This document shows, in pieces, positions 44,737-52,970 of a stretch of DNA of 64,000 bases (the stretch's first letter is position 1; every line of letters begins with the position of its first letter). The notes beneath the pieces were generated by a model that worked only from the letters and a program-made list of their open reading frames with translations, ran no database searches and was not told the origin of the DNA. Source of the DNA: Pseudomonadota bacterium (lineage in GTDB: Bacteria; Myxococcota_A; Polyangia; Polyangiales; Polyangiaceae). The position numbers and the translations under genes are program-made. The DNA lies in the NCBI GenBank assembly GCA_023428245.1, contig JAEYYX010000063.1, positions 1 to 64,000 on the forward strand. Reading direction: 5' to 3'.

Positions 44737-46010
44737 GGTTTACAGCGGACCGTCAGCGCCCAGGTGCGGTGGTCCGCGGTGAAGGCGACGACGACCCCGG
44801 GCTTTGCTTCGCCCTCGAGGGGAGCCACGGAGATCTCGTTGAAGGCGCGCGCTCGCACGAGGACTTCCGGCCTTCGAAAGCCGGCGGCTCCGAGACGCGC
44901 GACCCTGAGCTCCTGAGGCGCGCGGGGCCTCGGCTCGCTCGGGACTGCGTAGAAGACGAGGGTCTCGCCGCAGGCTCGCTCGATTCTGAGCGGCGCCGGG
45001 TCGATGCCGTTTGGGTAAGTGACCCAGACAGGGTCTGAGACCGACTGGGCTGCCTGATCGAGCACCAGGACCGCTGCGCCGAAGGTGACGATGTCCTTGG
45101 CGGTGGCGATGAGAGCGACACCACCGGTGCCCGGGAGGGGGCTCGCGTGGACTTCGGTGAGGGGCTGAGACCCGGGCCCGACCCAGAGCACCGAACTGGG
45201 GCCGAGCTCGGGCCCGGTTCTACGGAAACGCACGGTCCTGAGGTGGAGCGGGGAGAGGCCGGAGCGCCCTTCCAGCATCAAGAGCTTGGGAAACGAGGGG
45301 ACGGCGATCACATCGAGGCTGGTGATCGAGGCGCCCTCGGGGGAGGCGACCTTTGCGCCTTTGCCTTCAGTCCAGAGCATGGCGCGCAGGATGTCCCCTT
45401 CCTCGGCCAGGTATGCGACGCTGTCCGGTGTGGTGCCGAGGCTGTGCACGCGCGCTCCCGAACGCGCCGGGCCGAGGTACTCGGTGGTCGATGGCGTACG
45501 CTTTGAGCGCGCGAGGCGCCCGCTGGCAGAGATCCAATAGGCGTAGTTCTTCGTGAGCGCGGGACCGCGACCGTAACGGAAGAACTCCTCTCGTTCGGCG
45601 GTGATGGCGCTGAATGTGTCGCCTTTGCGCCGCGCGAGGTACATGCCGTCACCTTTGGTGATGAAGAAAATACCTTCGGTCGAAGCGGCCATCGGCCCGG
45701 CGGGTCCAACGTCCTCGGGCTCCGAGAGGACGAAGCTCTCAGCGTCCGCGATGGCGTAGGCCCCGGGCCCGGGAGGCTCCTCGGGGGGCGCGACGGGCTC
45801 AGATGGGGCGCTTTGGTCAGGCGTGCGCGTCGCAGGCTTTTCCGGGGCCGAGGGAGCCGCGTCGCCCCGAGGGACCCCGGCGAGGGGCCCAGTCATGGGT
45901 GTCGCGGAGCTGGGGGAGCTTTTAGGGCGGTCTTCTTCGCAGGCGACGAGCCCGAGCAGAGAGGCGAAGGCAGAGGAAACGAAGGCTCTCCGCCATCGGG
46001 TTTCGACCAT
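44718..46010 (-). CDS. Putative lipoprotein of unknown function
   Basis: A 430-residue protein. The signal SSAFASLLGLVACEEDR ends in a lipobox Cys, followed by a Pro/Ser/Glu-rich linker (~30-90) and a beta-rich body. Segments such as GIFFITKGDGMYLARRKGD and YAYWISASGRLARSK are spaced like propeller blades, but a fold cannot be assigned confidently. It is divergent from the AgmX-like lipoprotein, with 18 bp between starts, so a shared promoter region is likely. Confidence 0.7.
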   Translation of the reverse strand: MVETRWRRAFVSSAFASLLGLVACEEDRPKSSPSSATPMTGPLAGVPRGDAAPSAPEKPATRTPDQSAPSEPVAPPEEPPGPGAYAIADAESFVLSEPEDVGPAGPMAASTEGIFFITKGDGMYLARRKGDTFSAITAEREEFFRYGRGPALTKNYAYWISASGRLARSKRTPSTTEYLGPARSGARVHSLGTTPDSVAYLAEEGDILRAMLWTEGKGAKVASPEGASITSLDVIAVPSFPKLLMLEGRSGLSPLHLRTVRFRRTGPELGPSSVLWVGPGSQPLTEVHASPLPGTGGVALIATAKDIVTFGAAVLVLDQAAQSVSDPVWVTYPNGIDPAPLRIERACGETLVFYAVPSEPRPRAPQELRVARLGAAGFRRPEVLVRARAFNEISVAPLEGEAKPGVVVAFTADHRTWALTVRCKPQNATK

Positions 46011-46028
46011 GGGCCAAAGCGTACAACA

Positions 46029-46685
46029 ATGTGGCGCCTCATGAACGTTCGCTCCCGATGGTGCGCGGCTTTGCCCGCCGTGTGCCTTTTTTCGCTCGCT
46101 TGCGCTTCACCTCGGCCCGCCGAGACTCCCCGAAGCTCCGTCCACGGCACCTCCTCGGACTCCGGTGACGAGCGCGCGCTTCCTGCTCAGGCCGAGGTCC
46201 GAAGTTCCGAGCCCGATCGGACCGACGCCGAACGTGAAGCCTACGACGAAGAAGAACCCGAGACCTCCGAGCCGCGGGAGGCGAGGCCCGAGCCCGCTCC
46301 CGGCAGTTGGCTTGAGGACGGTCGCGCACCTGATCCGAAGCGGGGCTTGCCGCGGATTTCGACGCGCCACATCGGCATGCACCTCGGGGGCGAGTCGAAT
46401 ACCGACGAAGCCAAACGTCCTTGGCTCGAGGCCATCGAGTCCCAGGAGCTCCGTCTGCTTAAGTGTTATCGCTATGTGATGCTCCCGCTTTCCGGGGGTA
46501 CGGTCGGCGTCGATCTTTACGTTGGCACAAGCGGTGGCCAGCCCCAGGTGAGGAAGACGCGCCAGCGTGTCGGGGGGCCAGACTTCGATGATTGCATTCG
46601 AGAGGCGTTCGGTGCAGTGCGCTTCCCGGCTCCGAGACGCCCGATCGTCATCAGCTATTCTCTGCGCTACGATGTACAATCCTGA
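46029..46685 (+). CDS. AgmX/PglI-C-terminal-like lipoprotein
   Basis: A 218-residue protein. Signal VRSRWCAALPAVCLFSLACAS ends in a lipobox Cys. A highly acidic Pro/Glu linker (~60-110) leads to a C-terminal domain with LLKCYRYV, TVGVDLYVGTSGGQPQV, and FDDCIREAFGAVRFPAP, the two-Cys TonB-like pattern seen in the AgmX/PglI C-terminal family of Myxococcota. The role is unknown, probably envelope. Either ATG 46029 or 46041 can start it. Confidence 0.7.
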   Translation: MWRLMNVRSRWCAALPAVCLFSLACASPRPAETPRSSVHGTSSDSGDERALPAQAEVRSSEPDRTDAEREAYDEEEPETSEPREARPEPAPGSWLEDGRAPDPKRGLPRISTRHIGMHLGGESNTDEAKRPWLEAIESQELRLLKCYRYVMLPLSGGTVGVDLYVGTSGGQPQVRKTRQRVGGPDFDDCIREAFGAVRFPAPRRPIVISYSLRYDVQS

Positions 46686-46728
46686 GGCGTGAGCGTTCAG
46701 GCTGGTCGAGCGGGGAAACGCGAGGCGC

Positions 46729-48333
46729 TCAGGTTTCACTCTCGAGGGGAGGCGAGGTCTCTCCGGGCCTAATGAGCTCTGCTTCCCTGAACTCGGCGAG
46801 GACGTGAAGGCGGCTTTGGAGGTCAGTGTAGAGGCCCCGGTACGCTCCGCGGTACAGGCGGTCGTAGCTTGCGACCGCGGGGCCGGGCTCGAACTCCGCG
46901 CCCGTCCGAGTCATCTCGAGGGCTGCCTCTTCGAAATGGGGATAGATGCCGTGAGCGACGGCGCCGAGGAGCGCGGCGCCGAGCGCTGTCGCCTCGGCCG
47001 AGTCGGTTCGAACTACAGTCAGACCGAGGACGTCAGCGAGGATTTGGCACCAAAGGTCGCTCCGTGATCCCCCGCCGAGCACATGGACGCGCTGCTCGAC
47101 GCGACCCGCCGAGCCTTCGATACCCTCAAGGTGATAGCGGAGCTCGAAGGAAAGTCCTTCGAGCACTGCGCGGTAGACGTGCTCGGGTCGGTGCCGATGG
47201 TGGAGGCCGATGAGCGCACCGCGCGCTTCATCGTCCCAATGAGGGCTCATGACTCCGGCCCAATAAGGGAGGACCAAGAGCCCGTCGCTGCCGGCCCCGA
47301 TGGTTTCCGCTTGGCTCTCGAGCTCAGCCATGGCCTCCTTGCGCAGCTTTTTGCCGAGCTGGTTTTCGAGCCACCAATAGAGCGTCTGCATGCCGCCGCG
47401 CAGCGTCGTTTCGAGGCAATAGGAGCCGGGAACCGCTGAGAAGAGGGTGCGGTAGGCGTTCGAGAGTTGGTAGCTCTGTGTCAGCACTGCGGCGCTGACC
47501 GCCGTCGCCATTTCGATGTAGCAGCGGTGAGGCGCCGTGACTCCCGCGCCGAGTCCAGCGGTTTGGCCGTCGCCAGCTCCCGCGTAGACGAGGGTTTGTT
47601 CGGGCAGTCCGAGGCTTGTGGCGGCATCGGGGGTGAGCGGTCCGATCAGATATCCCGGCTCCACGAGCTCAGGGAGTTGATCCGGACGGAGGCCGACCAA
47701 GGTGAGCAAATCAGCGGACCACTTCTTGGATCGCATATCGAGCAAACCGCTCGGATCAGCAGACGCAAACGACGAGACGGCGCGTCCTGTGAGGCGGAGG
47801 CTCAAAAAGGAATGGACGTCGTGGACGAAGCAGCTCGGGCGAAGCTCCGGGTGAGTCCCGAACAAGTGCATCAACTTGTAGAGCGACGGCGTTGTGCAGG
47901 GCGGCTTCCCGCTGAGCCCGTGGATGCGCACTGCGCCGAGGCGCGAGGTGGCGCGCGCTACTTCTCTTTGGCAGCGGCTGTCCATCCAGAGCAGAGCTCT
48001 CGAGAGAGGGGCGCCCTTTCGGTCAGTGACGACCACTGTCTCTCTTTGGTGAGCGATGACCAAGACCGCGATTCGAGCGACCTGTTCGCCGGAGAGGCCG
48101 CGCTTCATCTGAGCGATCGCGCGGCCGAGGCCCGTCCACCACTCTTCGGCGTCCTGCTCGTAGGCGTCGGTCTCGGGGCTTTGCACGGCGAGCGCGGCTC
48201 TTCCCATCGAGAGCTCCTGGCCTCGCTCGCTGTAAGCGACGGCGCGGAGCGTCGTCGTGCTGGCGTCAATGGCGACGATGATTGCGTGGTCCAGGGCGAT
48301 GAGAATTAGAGTCGACGCATCGACTTGGGGCAA
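46729..48333 (-). CDS. FGGY-family carbohydrate kinase (xylulokinase-like)
   Basis: A 534-residue sugar kinase. FGGY features: IIVAIDASTTTLRAVAYSER (phosphate loop 1), AYEQDAEEWW, ALLWMDSRCQREV, YAGAGDGQTAGLGAGVT, PYWAGVMSPHWD and the adenosine motif VLGGGSRSDLWCQILADVLG. Members phosphorylate xylulose, glycerol or related polyols; specificity is not evident. The start is weak: TTG 48333 is the only non-CTG option, 23 bp from the divergent greB start. Confidence 0.85.
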   Translation of the reverse strand: MPQVDASTLILIALDHAIIVAIDASTTTLRAVAYSERGQELSMGRAALAVQSPETDAYEQDAEEWWTGLGRAIAQMKRGLSGEQVARIAVLVIAHQRETVVVTDRKGAPLSRALLWMDSRCQREVARATSRLGAVRIHGLSGKPPCTTPSLYKLMHLFGTHPELRPSCFVHDVHSFLSLRLTGRAVSSFASADPSGLLDMRSKKWSADLLTLVGLRPDQLPELVEPGYLIGPLTPDAATSLGLPEQTLVYAGAGDGQTAGLGAGVTAPHRCYIEMATAVSAAVLTQSYQLSNAYRTLFSAVPGSYCLETTLRGGMQTLYWWLENQLGKKLRKEAMAELESQAETIGAGSDGLLVLPYWAGVMSPHWDDEARGALIGLHHRHRPEHVYRAVLEGLSFELRYHLEGIEGSAGRVEQRVHVLGGGSRSDLWCQILADVLGLTVVRTDSAEATALGAALLGAVAHGIYPHFEEAALEMTRTGAEFEPGPAVASYDRLYRGAYRGLYTDLQSRLHVLAEFREAELIRPGETSPPLESET

Positions 48334-48356
48334 GGGCGTGCTAGGTCCGGCGCCTC

Positions 48357-48827
48357 GTGGCGGATTCGAACTACTTGACCCCTTCTGGCGCTCAGAAATT
48401 GCGGGACGAGCTGGCGCGGCTCTTGACCGTGGAGAGGCCGCGCGTGGTGACGGAGGTCGCCGATGCGGCGGCGCAGGGAGATCGCTCCGAGAACGCCGAG
48501 TACATCTACGGCAAGAAGCGATTGCGCGAGATCGATCGGCGGGTCCGCTTCTTGACTAAGCGGCTCGAAGCAGCCGTCGTCGTCAAGCCGGGGGAGAACG
48601 CGACCGACGAGGTGCGCTTCGGCGCGACCGTTGAAGTGGCCTTTGAGGATGGCGAGAAGAAGACCTATGTGCTGGTCGGTCCGGATGAGTCCGATCCCGG
48701 GCGCGGGCTTGTGAGTTTCCAGTCTCCTCTCGGGCGGGCGCTCATGAAGAAGCGCGTCGGAGACATCGTTACAGTGCATCGGCCCGCAGGAGCCGTCGAA
48801 GTCGAAATCACCGGCGTCAGCTACTGA
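48357..48827 (+). CDS. greB: Transcript cleavage factor GreB
   Basis: A 156-residue Gre factor. The N-terminal coiled coil has YLTPSGAQKLRDELARLLTV and the acidic tip AAAQGDRSENAEYIYGKKRL; GDRSENAEYIYGKKR is the GreB-type signature. The C-terminal domain has VGPDESDPGRGLVSFQSPLG. It stimulates RNA polymerase cleavage of backtracked transcripts. Start GTG 48357. Only 23 bp separate it from the divergent sugar kinase, so both promoters must overlap each other's genes. Confidence 0.95.
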   Translation: MADSNYLTPSGAQKLRDELARLLTVERPRVVTEVADAAAQGDRSENAEYIYGKKRLREIDRRVRFLTKRLEAAVVVKPGENATDEVRFGATVEVAFEDGEKKTYVLVGPDESDPGRGLVSFQSPLGRALMKKRVGDIVTVHRPAGAVEVEITGVSY

Positions 48828-48857
48828 TCCCGCTAGCCCCCTCGGGGTTGAGCGCAT

Positions 48858-49745
48858 TTACCTCGCGTCCGAAGCTCCCGGAGCCCTTTGGAACAAGAGA
48901 GTGAGCGCCTCATCGAGGCGCTCGCCGAGTCCGACGCGGAAGCCCAGGGTAAAGCGCGCGTTCAAGTCAGAGGCGACGAGGCCGGAGCTTGTCTCGAGCA
49001 CGTCGAGCCCAAAGGGGCCATAGTAGCCGAGACCTTGCAGGAGCTCGGCGGCGCACGCGCCGAGCTCGGTGAGCTCGGTGACTCGAGGATGAATCTCGGG
49101 GAGTCGCTCGATCGTCATCACAGAGCCGTAACGGTCAGCTTCGACGCGGGCGGGACGGCCGAGCAAAGGAGACGCTCCGAGGAGAATGACCCCATGGATC
49201 GAGAACTCCGTGCTGACCTCAAGCTCATTTTCCACGACCAGACCCCCCAGACGGATCCCGTCCCGAAGGAAACGCAGGTCGTCTTCCTGCAGGGGCGCGC
49301 GGATCTTGCGTTGGCGGCGTCCAGCGAAGGAAAAGCGTCGCTTCAGCCGCAGCGGGCCGAAAGCTCTCAGGAGACTCTCGGCGCGCGCTTGGGCCCCTTC
49401 TCCTTCGAGGAGCTCTCGGCAGGCGGGGGCGGGGAGCGGACTTTGGGCGAGCAGGCCCTTGTCATTGGCGCGCGCGAGCACGCCCGGGGCAGGGGAGGGG
49501 GGAAGCTCGTAGCCAAGCCCCGTCGCGATCCGGCGAGCTCCGGGAGTCGGGCACCAGAGGAGCGACCGCCGCGGCGCTGGGTCTGCGGGCAAGAGGTCAG
49601 GGAGGAGCACCATTTCATCGTCGCCGCTGAGGAGACGGAAGCGCGGTGCCATGCGGCGCATCGCGGCCAGCGTTGCGTGATTGGTTTGATAGTTTATCGG
49701 CCGCTCGAGCTCGAGCTCGGCGTCCGGGTTCAGGATCCAGAGCAT
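48858..49745 (-). CDS. ATP-grasp-like protein
   Basis: A 295-residue protein. The N-terminus MLWILNPDAELELERP, then LWCPTPGARRIA, LKRRFSFAGRRQRKI (ATP-binding region), GGLVVENELEVSTEFSIHG and YYGPFGLDVLETSSGLVASD near the C-terminus (LNARFTLG) fit a divergent ATP-grasp family found mostly in myxobacteria and relatives. The product is unknown. Its start overlaps the stop of the DUF455 gene by 16 bp, so the two form a transcription unit. Confidence 0.65.
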   Translation of the reverse strand: MLWILNPDAELELERPINYQTNHATLAAMRRMAPRFRLLSGDDEMVLLPDLLPADPAPRRSLLWCPTPGARRIATGLGYELPPSPAPGVLARANDKGLLAQSPLPAPACRELLEGEGAQARAESLLRAFGPLRLKRRFSFAGRRQRKIRAPLQEDDLRFLRDGIRLGGLVVENELEVSTEFSIHGVILLGASPLLGRPARVEADRYGSVMTIERLPEIHPRVTELTELGACAAELLQGLGYYGPFGLDVLETSSGLVASDLNARFTLGFRVGLGERLDEALTLLFQRAPGASDAR

Positions 49746-50584
49746 GGCGGAGGATCGAGCGCAGCCTCTGGCTGCCAGGCCTCGAGCTTCTCGAGAAAGG
49801 GCTTCGGCATCTCAGCCTTCTCTCGGAGATCGTAGCGGAGCTTCTTTCCCCGGAGCAAAAGGGGCGATATTGGCGGGGGCAGCTCGTCACACCAGCGCTC
49901 GAAGTCCACGTCGCCCGTGTAGTGTTTGAACCAGCGGGTCGCGAAGCGAACGTGAGCAACCTCTTCGCGACCAATCTGGTCCTGGATCTCGGCTCCACGC
50001 ACGTCCCCAATGCCGCGGAACCAGGAGCCGAAACGCTCGGTATGCTCGAGGTTCGCTCCCTCGAGGCCCATGCCGATGAAGGCGAGAAACGACACAATAG
50101 TCTCACAAGTCGTCGCCCGCTCCCAGAACCAATCCCGGACGGGAAAATCCCCGATCTTGTGACCGAGCTCCTTGAGGTGTGTCTCGTAGAGGCCCATATG
50201 ACGAATTTCGTCGCGGGCGATCCGAATCAGGCCGAGGCGGAGTTCGTCGGGCGCATCAGGAAAACGAAGGAACGCCCAGGCCATGAGTTCGGCGGCCTGG
50301 AGCTCGTGGTGCCAGAACTTGTGGACCACCTCGGCTCGCTTCTTCACGCTGAGCAGGGCACCTTGTTTGACGCTCTTCGGCTTGGCGTTCGTGACTTCGA
50401 GCTCGGGGGGGCGCACGGGACGGCAATCGAGCGGAAGCTCCATTCGGCCGAGCCCCTTTTTCGAAGGGGGTTGCGATCGCTTGAAGTCGAGACTTCTGGA
50501 GAGAACATAGCTGAGCGCCCAGTCCTCAAGGGGACCGGGCTCGAAGGGCGTGTTGCCTTTTGCGTCGCGTTGCTCTTGGATCAC
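49730..50584 (-). CDS. DUF455 ferritin-like protein
   Basis: A 284-residue protein. The metal-binding helices carry HHELQAAELMAWAFL, ARDEIRHMGLYETHLKEL and REEVAHVRFATRWFKH, the E-x6-E/ExxH pattern of the ferritin-like DUF455 family, which is thought to bind a dinuclear iron or manganese centre. Known relatives are involved in tRNA or natural-product hydroxylation, but this one is uncharacterised. Start GTG 50584. It precedes and overlaps the ATP-grasp gene. Confidence 0.8.
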   Translation of the reverse strand: MIQEQRDAKGNTPFEPGPLEDWALSYVLSRSLDFKRSQPPSKKGLGRMELPLDCRPVRPPELEVTNAKPKSVKQGALLSVKKRAEVVHKFWHHELQAAELMAWAFLRFPDAPDELRLGLIRIARDEIRHMGLYETHLKELGHKIGDFPVRDWFWERATTCETIVSFLAFIGMGLEGANLEHTERFGSWFRGIGDVRGAEIQDQIGREEVAHVRFATRWFKHYTGDVDFERWCDELPPPISPLLLRGKKLRYDLREKAEMPKPFLEKLEAWQPEAALDPPPCSGS

Positions 50585-50670
50585 TTCTCGCCTGAACTCG
50601 GGCTCGGGGACCGCCAGAGCTCGCAGAGAGAGCTCCTGGCCGATCGGGCCGAACGGCCCCGTACAACACC

Positions 50671-51171
50671 ATGGCTGAAATCATCAACGTCTGCTTCGTT
50701 TGCCTCGGAAATATCTGTCGTTCGCCGACGGCTGAGGGAGTATTCCGGGCGCTTGTGACCGAGGCAGGGCTCGAGGACTGGGTCCAGGTCGAGAGCGCAG
50801 GGACGGCGGGATACCATATCGGTGAGCTGCCCGATCCGCGGGCACGGGAGCACGCGGCGCGGCGGGGCCTTCGCCTCGAGTCGAGGGCGCGCCAGTTCCA
50901 AGCCAGAGATTTTGAGCGCCTGCACTACGTGCTGGCGATGGACAAGCAGAACTATCGCGATCTTGTTGCGCTTCGCTCGGTCGCTCGGAGCGACAGCGTG
51001 CACCTTGCGCTCTTCCGCGACTTCGATCGCTCCGCGTCCCGCGGGTCGAGCGTTCCGGACCCCTATTACGGAGGCCCTGAGGGGTTCGAAGAGGTCCTCA
51101 ATCAATGTGAGCGCGCGGCAGCTGGACTCCTCGAGTCGATCAAAGAACGCCTAAAATCTGAGGGGCGCTGA
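50671..51171 (+). CDS. Low-molecular-weight protein-tyrosine phosphatase
   Basis: A 166-residue enzyme. The P-loop VCFVCLGNICRSPTAEG supplies the nucleophile Cys and Arg, and PDPYYGG gives the general acid Asp. LMW-PTPs remove phosphate from phosphotyrosine; in bacteria they often regulate exopolysaccharide export. No kinase or polysaccharide gene is adjacent. A T-run at 51175-51181 follows the stop, but without a strong stem. Confidence 0.9.
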   Translation: MAEIINVCFVCLGNICRSPTAEGVFRALVTEAGLEDWVQVESAGTAGYHIGELPDPRAREHAARRGLRLESRARQFQARDFERLHYVLAMDKQNYRDLVALRSVARSDSVHLALFRDFDRSASRGSSVPDPYYGGPEGFEEVLNQCERAAAGLLESIKERLKSEGR

Positions 51172-51522
51172 CGCTTTTTTTGCGAAGAAATATTCGCGAA
51201 ACGTAAGTGGGGGAGTGGCCCGCGAGCCGAGATCGCGGGGAGAGGGAGCCGAGATTTCCCGCGGCTTTCGAAGTTTGTCGGCGAATCTGCGTACATAGAT
51301 TCGCGGATCTGCCCCATTTCGAAGGTTGCTGTTAACCCACGGAATTCTCGCTGTTTCCTGGATTTCGGGCCGTGAGCGCTCGACGCCTGGTGAGCTCTTT
51401 TGCAGCGAAAACTCTTAGAAACAGTTCACTGGTTATAGGTCAATCCACAGGCAATCGGATTGTCCGACCCGAGTCGCCGGCCCGTTTCACGGGATCTGAA
51501 TACCCAAGGAGAAATCTTCAGC
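51172..51522. promoter_or_regulatory. Upstream region of the outer-membrane protein gene with dyads
   Basis: About 350 bp. It has a GCGAA/TTCGC arm pair at 51182-51197, a direct repeat GAGCCGAGAT at 51224-51233 and 51246-51255, and a perfect 8-bp dyad at 51281-51304. The recurring GCGAA elements and lower GC suggest a regulated promoter. A purine-rich ribosome site AAGGAGA lies at 51506-51512. Confidence 0.5.
51281..51304. promoter_or_regulatory. 8-bp dyad upstream of the beta-barrel gene
   Basis: GCGAATCT (51281-51288) and AGATTCGC (51297-51304) are perfect inverted repeats with an 8-nt spacer, about 220 bp before the start codon. Candidate operator. Confidence 0.4.
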
Positions 51523-52776
51523 ATGACTTTGATTCGATCCACATCCGTACTCTCCGCAGGCGTCGTCCTGCTTCTGGCTCCGTGGTCCGTTGCCCAAGAG
51601 ATCAAGGCAGAGGCCTCGGCCGAGACGCCGGCTGAGGTAGAGGCAGCGCCCGAACCGGCACCGGAACCGGAAGCTGTGGCTGAACCCGAACCCGAACCCG
51701 AACCGGCCCCTGTCGTCGTCGAGGAAGCACCTGGCGAAGAGGCTGTTGCCGAAGAAGAGCCGACCACTGGCTTGAGCTACCTCGTGTTCGCCGACGCCTA
51801 CGCGAGCTTCCAGACGGCCGCTCCAGGCTCGCCATCGCCGTCCTACCGCGCCTACGACTCCAGCGTGAACTCGGGTGCTGGCGCCCAGGCGCAGGACGGC
51901 TTCCAGCTCTCCTGGCTCGGTGTCGACCTCAACTGGGACGGTGGCCCTGTCGGTGCGACCGTGAACCTCCGCGGCGGCCCGGGTGTGAACATCTACTACT
52001 ACGACACTCGCATGACGGGCCCGGTCTCCTTCACGCAAGCGTACGTGACCTGGAAGCCTCTCGAGAATCTCTCCCTCGACTTCGGTATGTTCGGTACCCT
52101 CTTCGGCGCCGAAGTTGTCGAGAACTGGGCGAACTTCAACTACACCCGAAGCGCGCTCTACTATCAAATGCAGCCGTTCTGGCACACGGGTCTCCGCGCA
52201 TCCTACGCGCTGAGTGACGAGTTCTCGATCAACGGCTTCATCGCCGACGACGCCAACCAAATCTCGCTGCTCAATAGCGCAGGCGGCAACAGCACGATGC
52301 AGGCTGCCCTCCAGCTCGCCTACGCCGGGAACGGGTTCAGCGCCGCAGTTGGCACCATGCAGACCCTCGGCGAGAACTCGCTCTCGGGCTTCGATCGCTT
52401 CGTCGACCTCGTGCTCGGCTACTCGGACGACAAGTTTGGCGTCCTTTTCAACGGCGACTTGAACATCGGTGACAACGCGGCGAACGACTACTACGGCCTG
52501 AGCTTGGCAGCTCGTTACTTCTTCGTCCCCGAGTTCGGCATTGCACTGCGCGGTGACTTCCTCGACCTGAGCCTGGACGCGAGCAACGACGAGGTCGTGA
52601 CCGGCACGCTCACCTTCGACTATCGTCCCCTCAAGGGCGCCGACAACCTGATCCTGCGCTGGGACAACCGGGTCGAGGCGGCCACCGGACAGTACACCAA
52701 CCGGGATGGCGCCCCGGCTGATGCGTGGTTCTCTTCCACGATCGGTGTGACGGCCTACACCTCCGGCATGCTCTAA
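51523..52776 (+). CDS. Outer-membrane beta-barrel protein (porin-like) with PE-rich linker
   Basis: A 417-residue protein. After a signal peptide (STSVLSAGVVLLLAPWSVAQ), a ~35-residue Glu/Pro/Ala stretch (PEPAPEPEAVAEPEPEPEPA) is followed by a barrel-like region of alternating hydrophobic strands: LSYLVFADAYASFQT, FQLSWLGVDLNWDGG, AYVTWKPLENLSLDFGMFG, GLRASYALSDEFSINGFIAD, VLGYSDDKFGVLFNGDLNIG, TGTLTFDYRPL. It resembles the BBP2/putative beta-barrel porin family. Ligand unknown. ATG 51523 is chosen by the signal peptide and ribosome site. A terminator follows. Confidence 0.8.
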   Translation: MTLIRSTSVLSAGVVLLLAPWSVAQEIKAEASAETPAEVEAAPEPAPEPEAVAEPEPEPEPAPVVVEEAPGEEAVAEEEPTTGLSYLVFADAYASFQTAAPGSPSPSYRAYDSSVNSGAGAQAQDGFQLSWLGVDLNWDGGPVGATVNLRGGPGVNIYYYDTRMTGPVSFTQAYVTWKPLENLSLDFGMFGTLFGAEVVENWANFNYTRSALYYQMQPFWHTGLRASYALSDEFSINGFIADDANQISLLNSAGGNSTMQAALQLAYAGNGFSAAVGTMQTLGENSLSGFDRFVDLVLGYSDDKFGVLFNGDLNIGDNAANDYYGLSLAARYFFVPEFGIALRGDFLDLSLDASNDEVVTGTLTFDYRPLKGADNLILRWDNRVEAATGQYTNRDGAPADAWFSSTIGVTAYTSGML

Positions 52777-52808
52777 GCCGGCAATAGCGGAGGTAACTCG
52801 GAAGCAGA

Positions 52809-52838
52809 AGGGGTTCGAGCGGTCGCGCTCGGACCCCT
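52809..52838 (+). terminator. Hairpin terminator after the beta-barrel gene
   Basis: AGGGGTTCGAGCG (52809-52821) pairs with CGCTCGGACCCCT (52826-52838), a 13-bp stem with one G-U pair and a GTCG tetraloop. It is followed by CTGTGCTTTGTG, a weak T-containing tract. Confidence 0.7.
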
Positions 52839-52970
52839 CTGTGCTTTGTGTGAGGTGTTTGCCCGGGGCCCATTGTCCGCGCCAGCTCTCGGCGTACGCC
52901 TCCTGACTGACGCCCGTTCGAGAGGGACCTTTCGCGTCCCCGCTACGGTCGATTGCGTCCGCTTCCTCGG

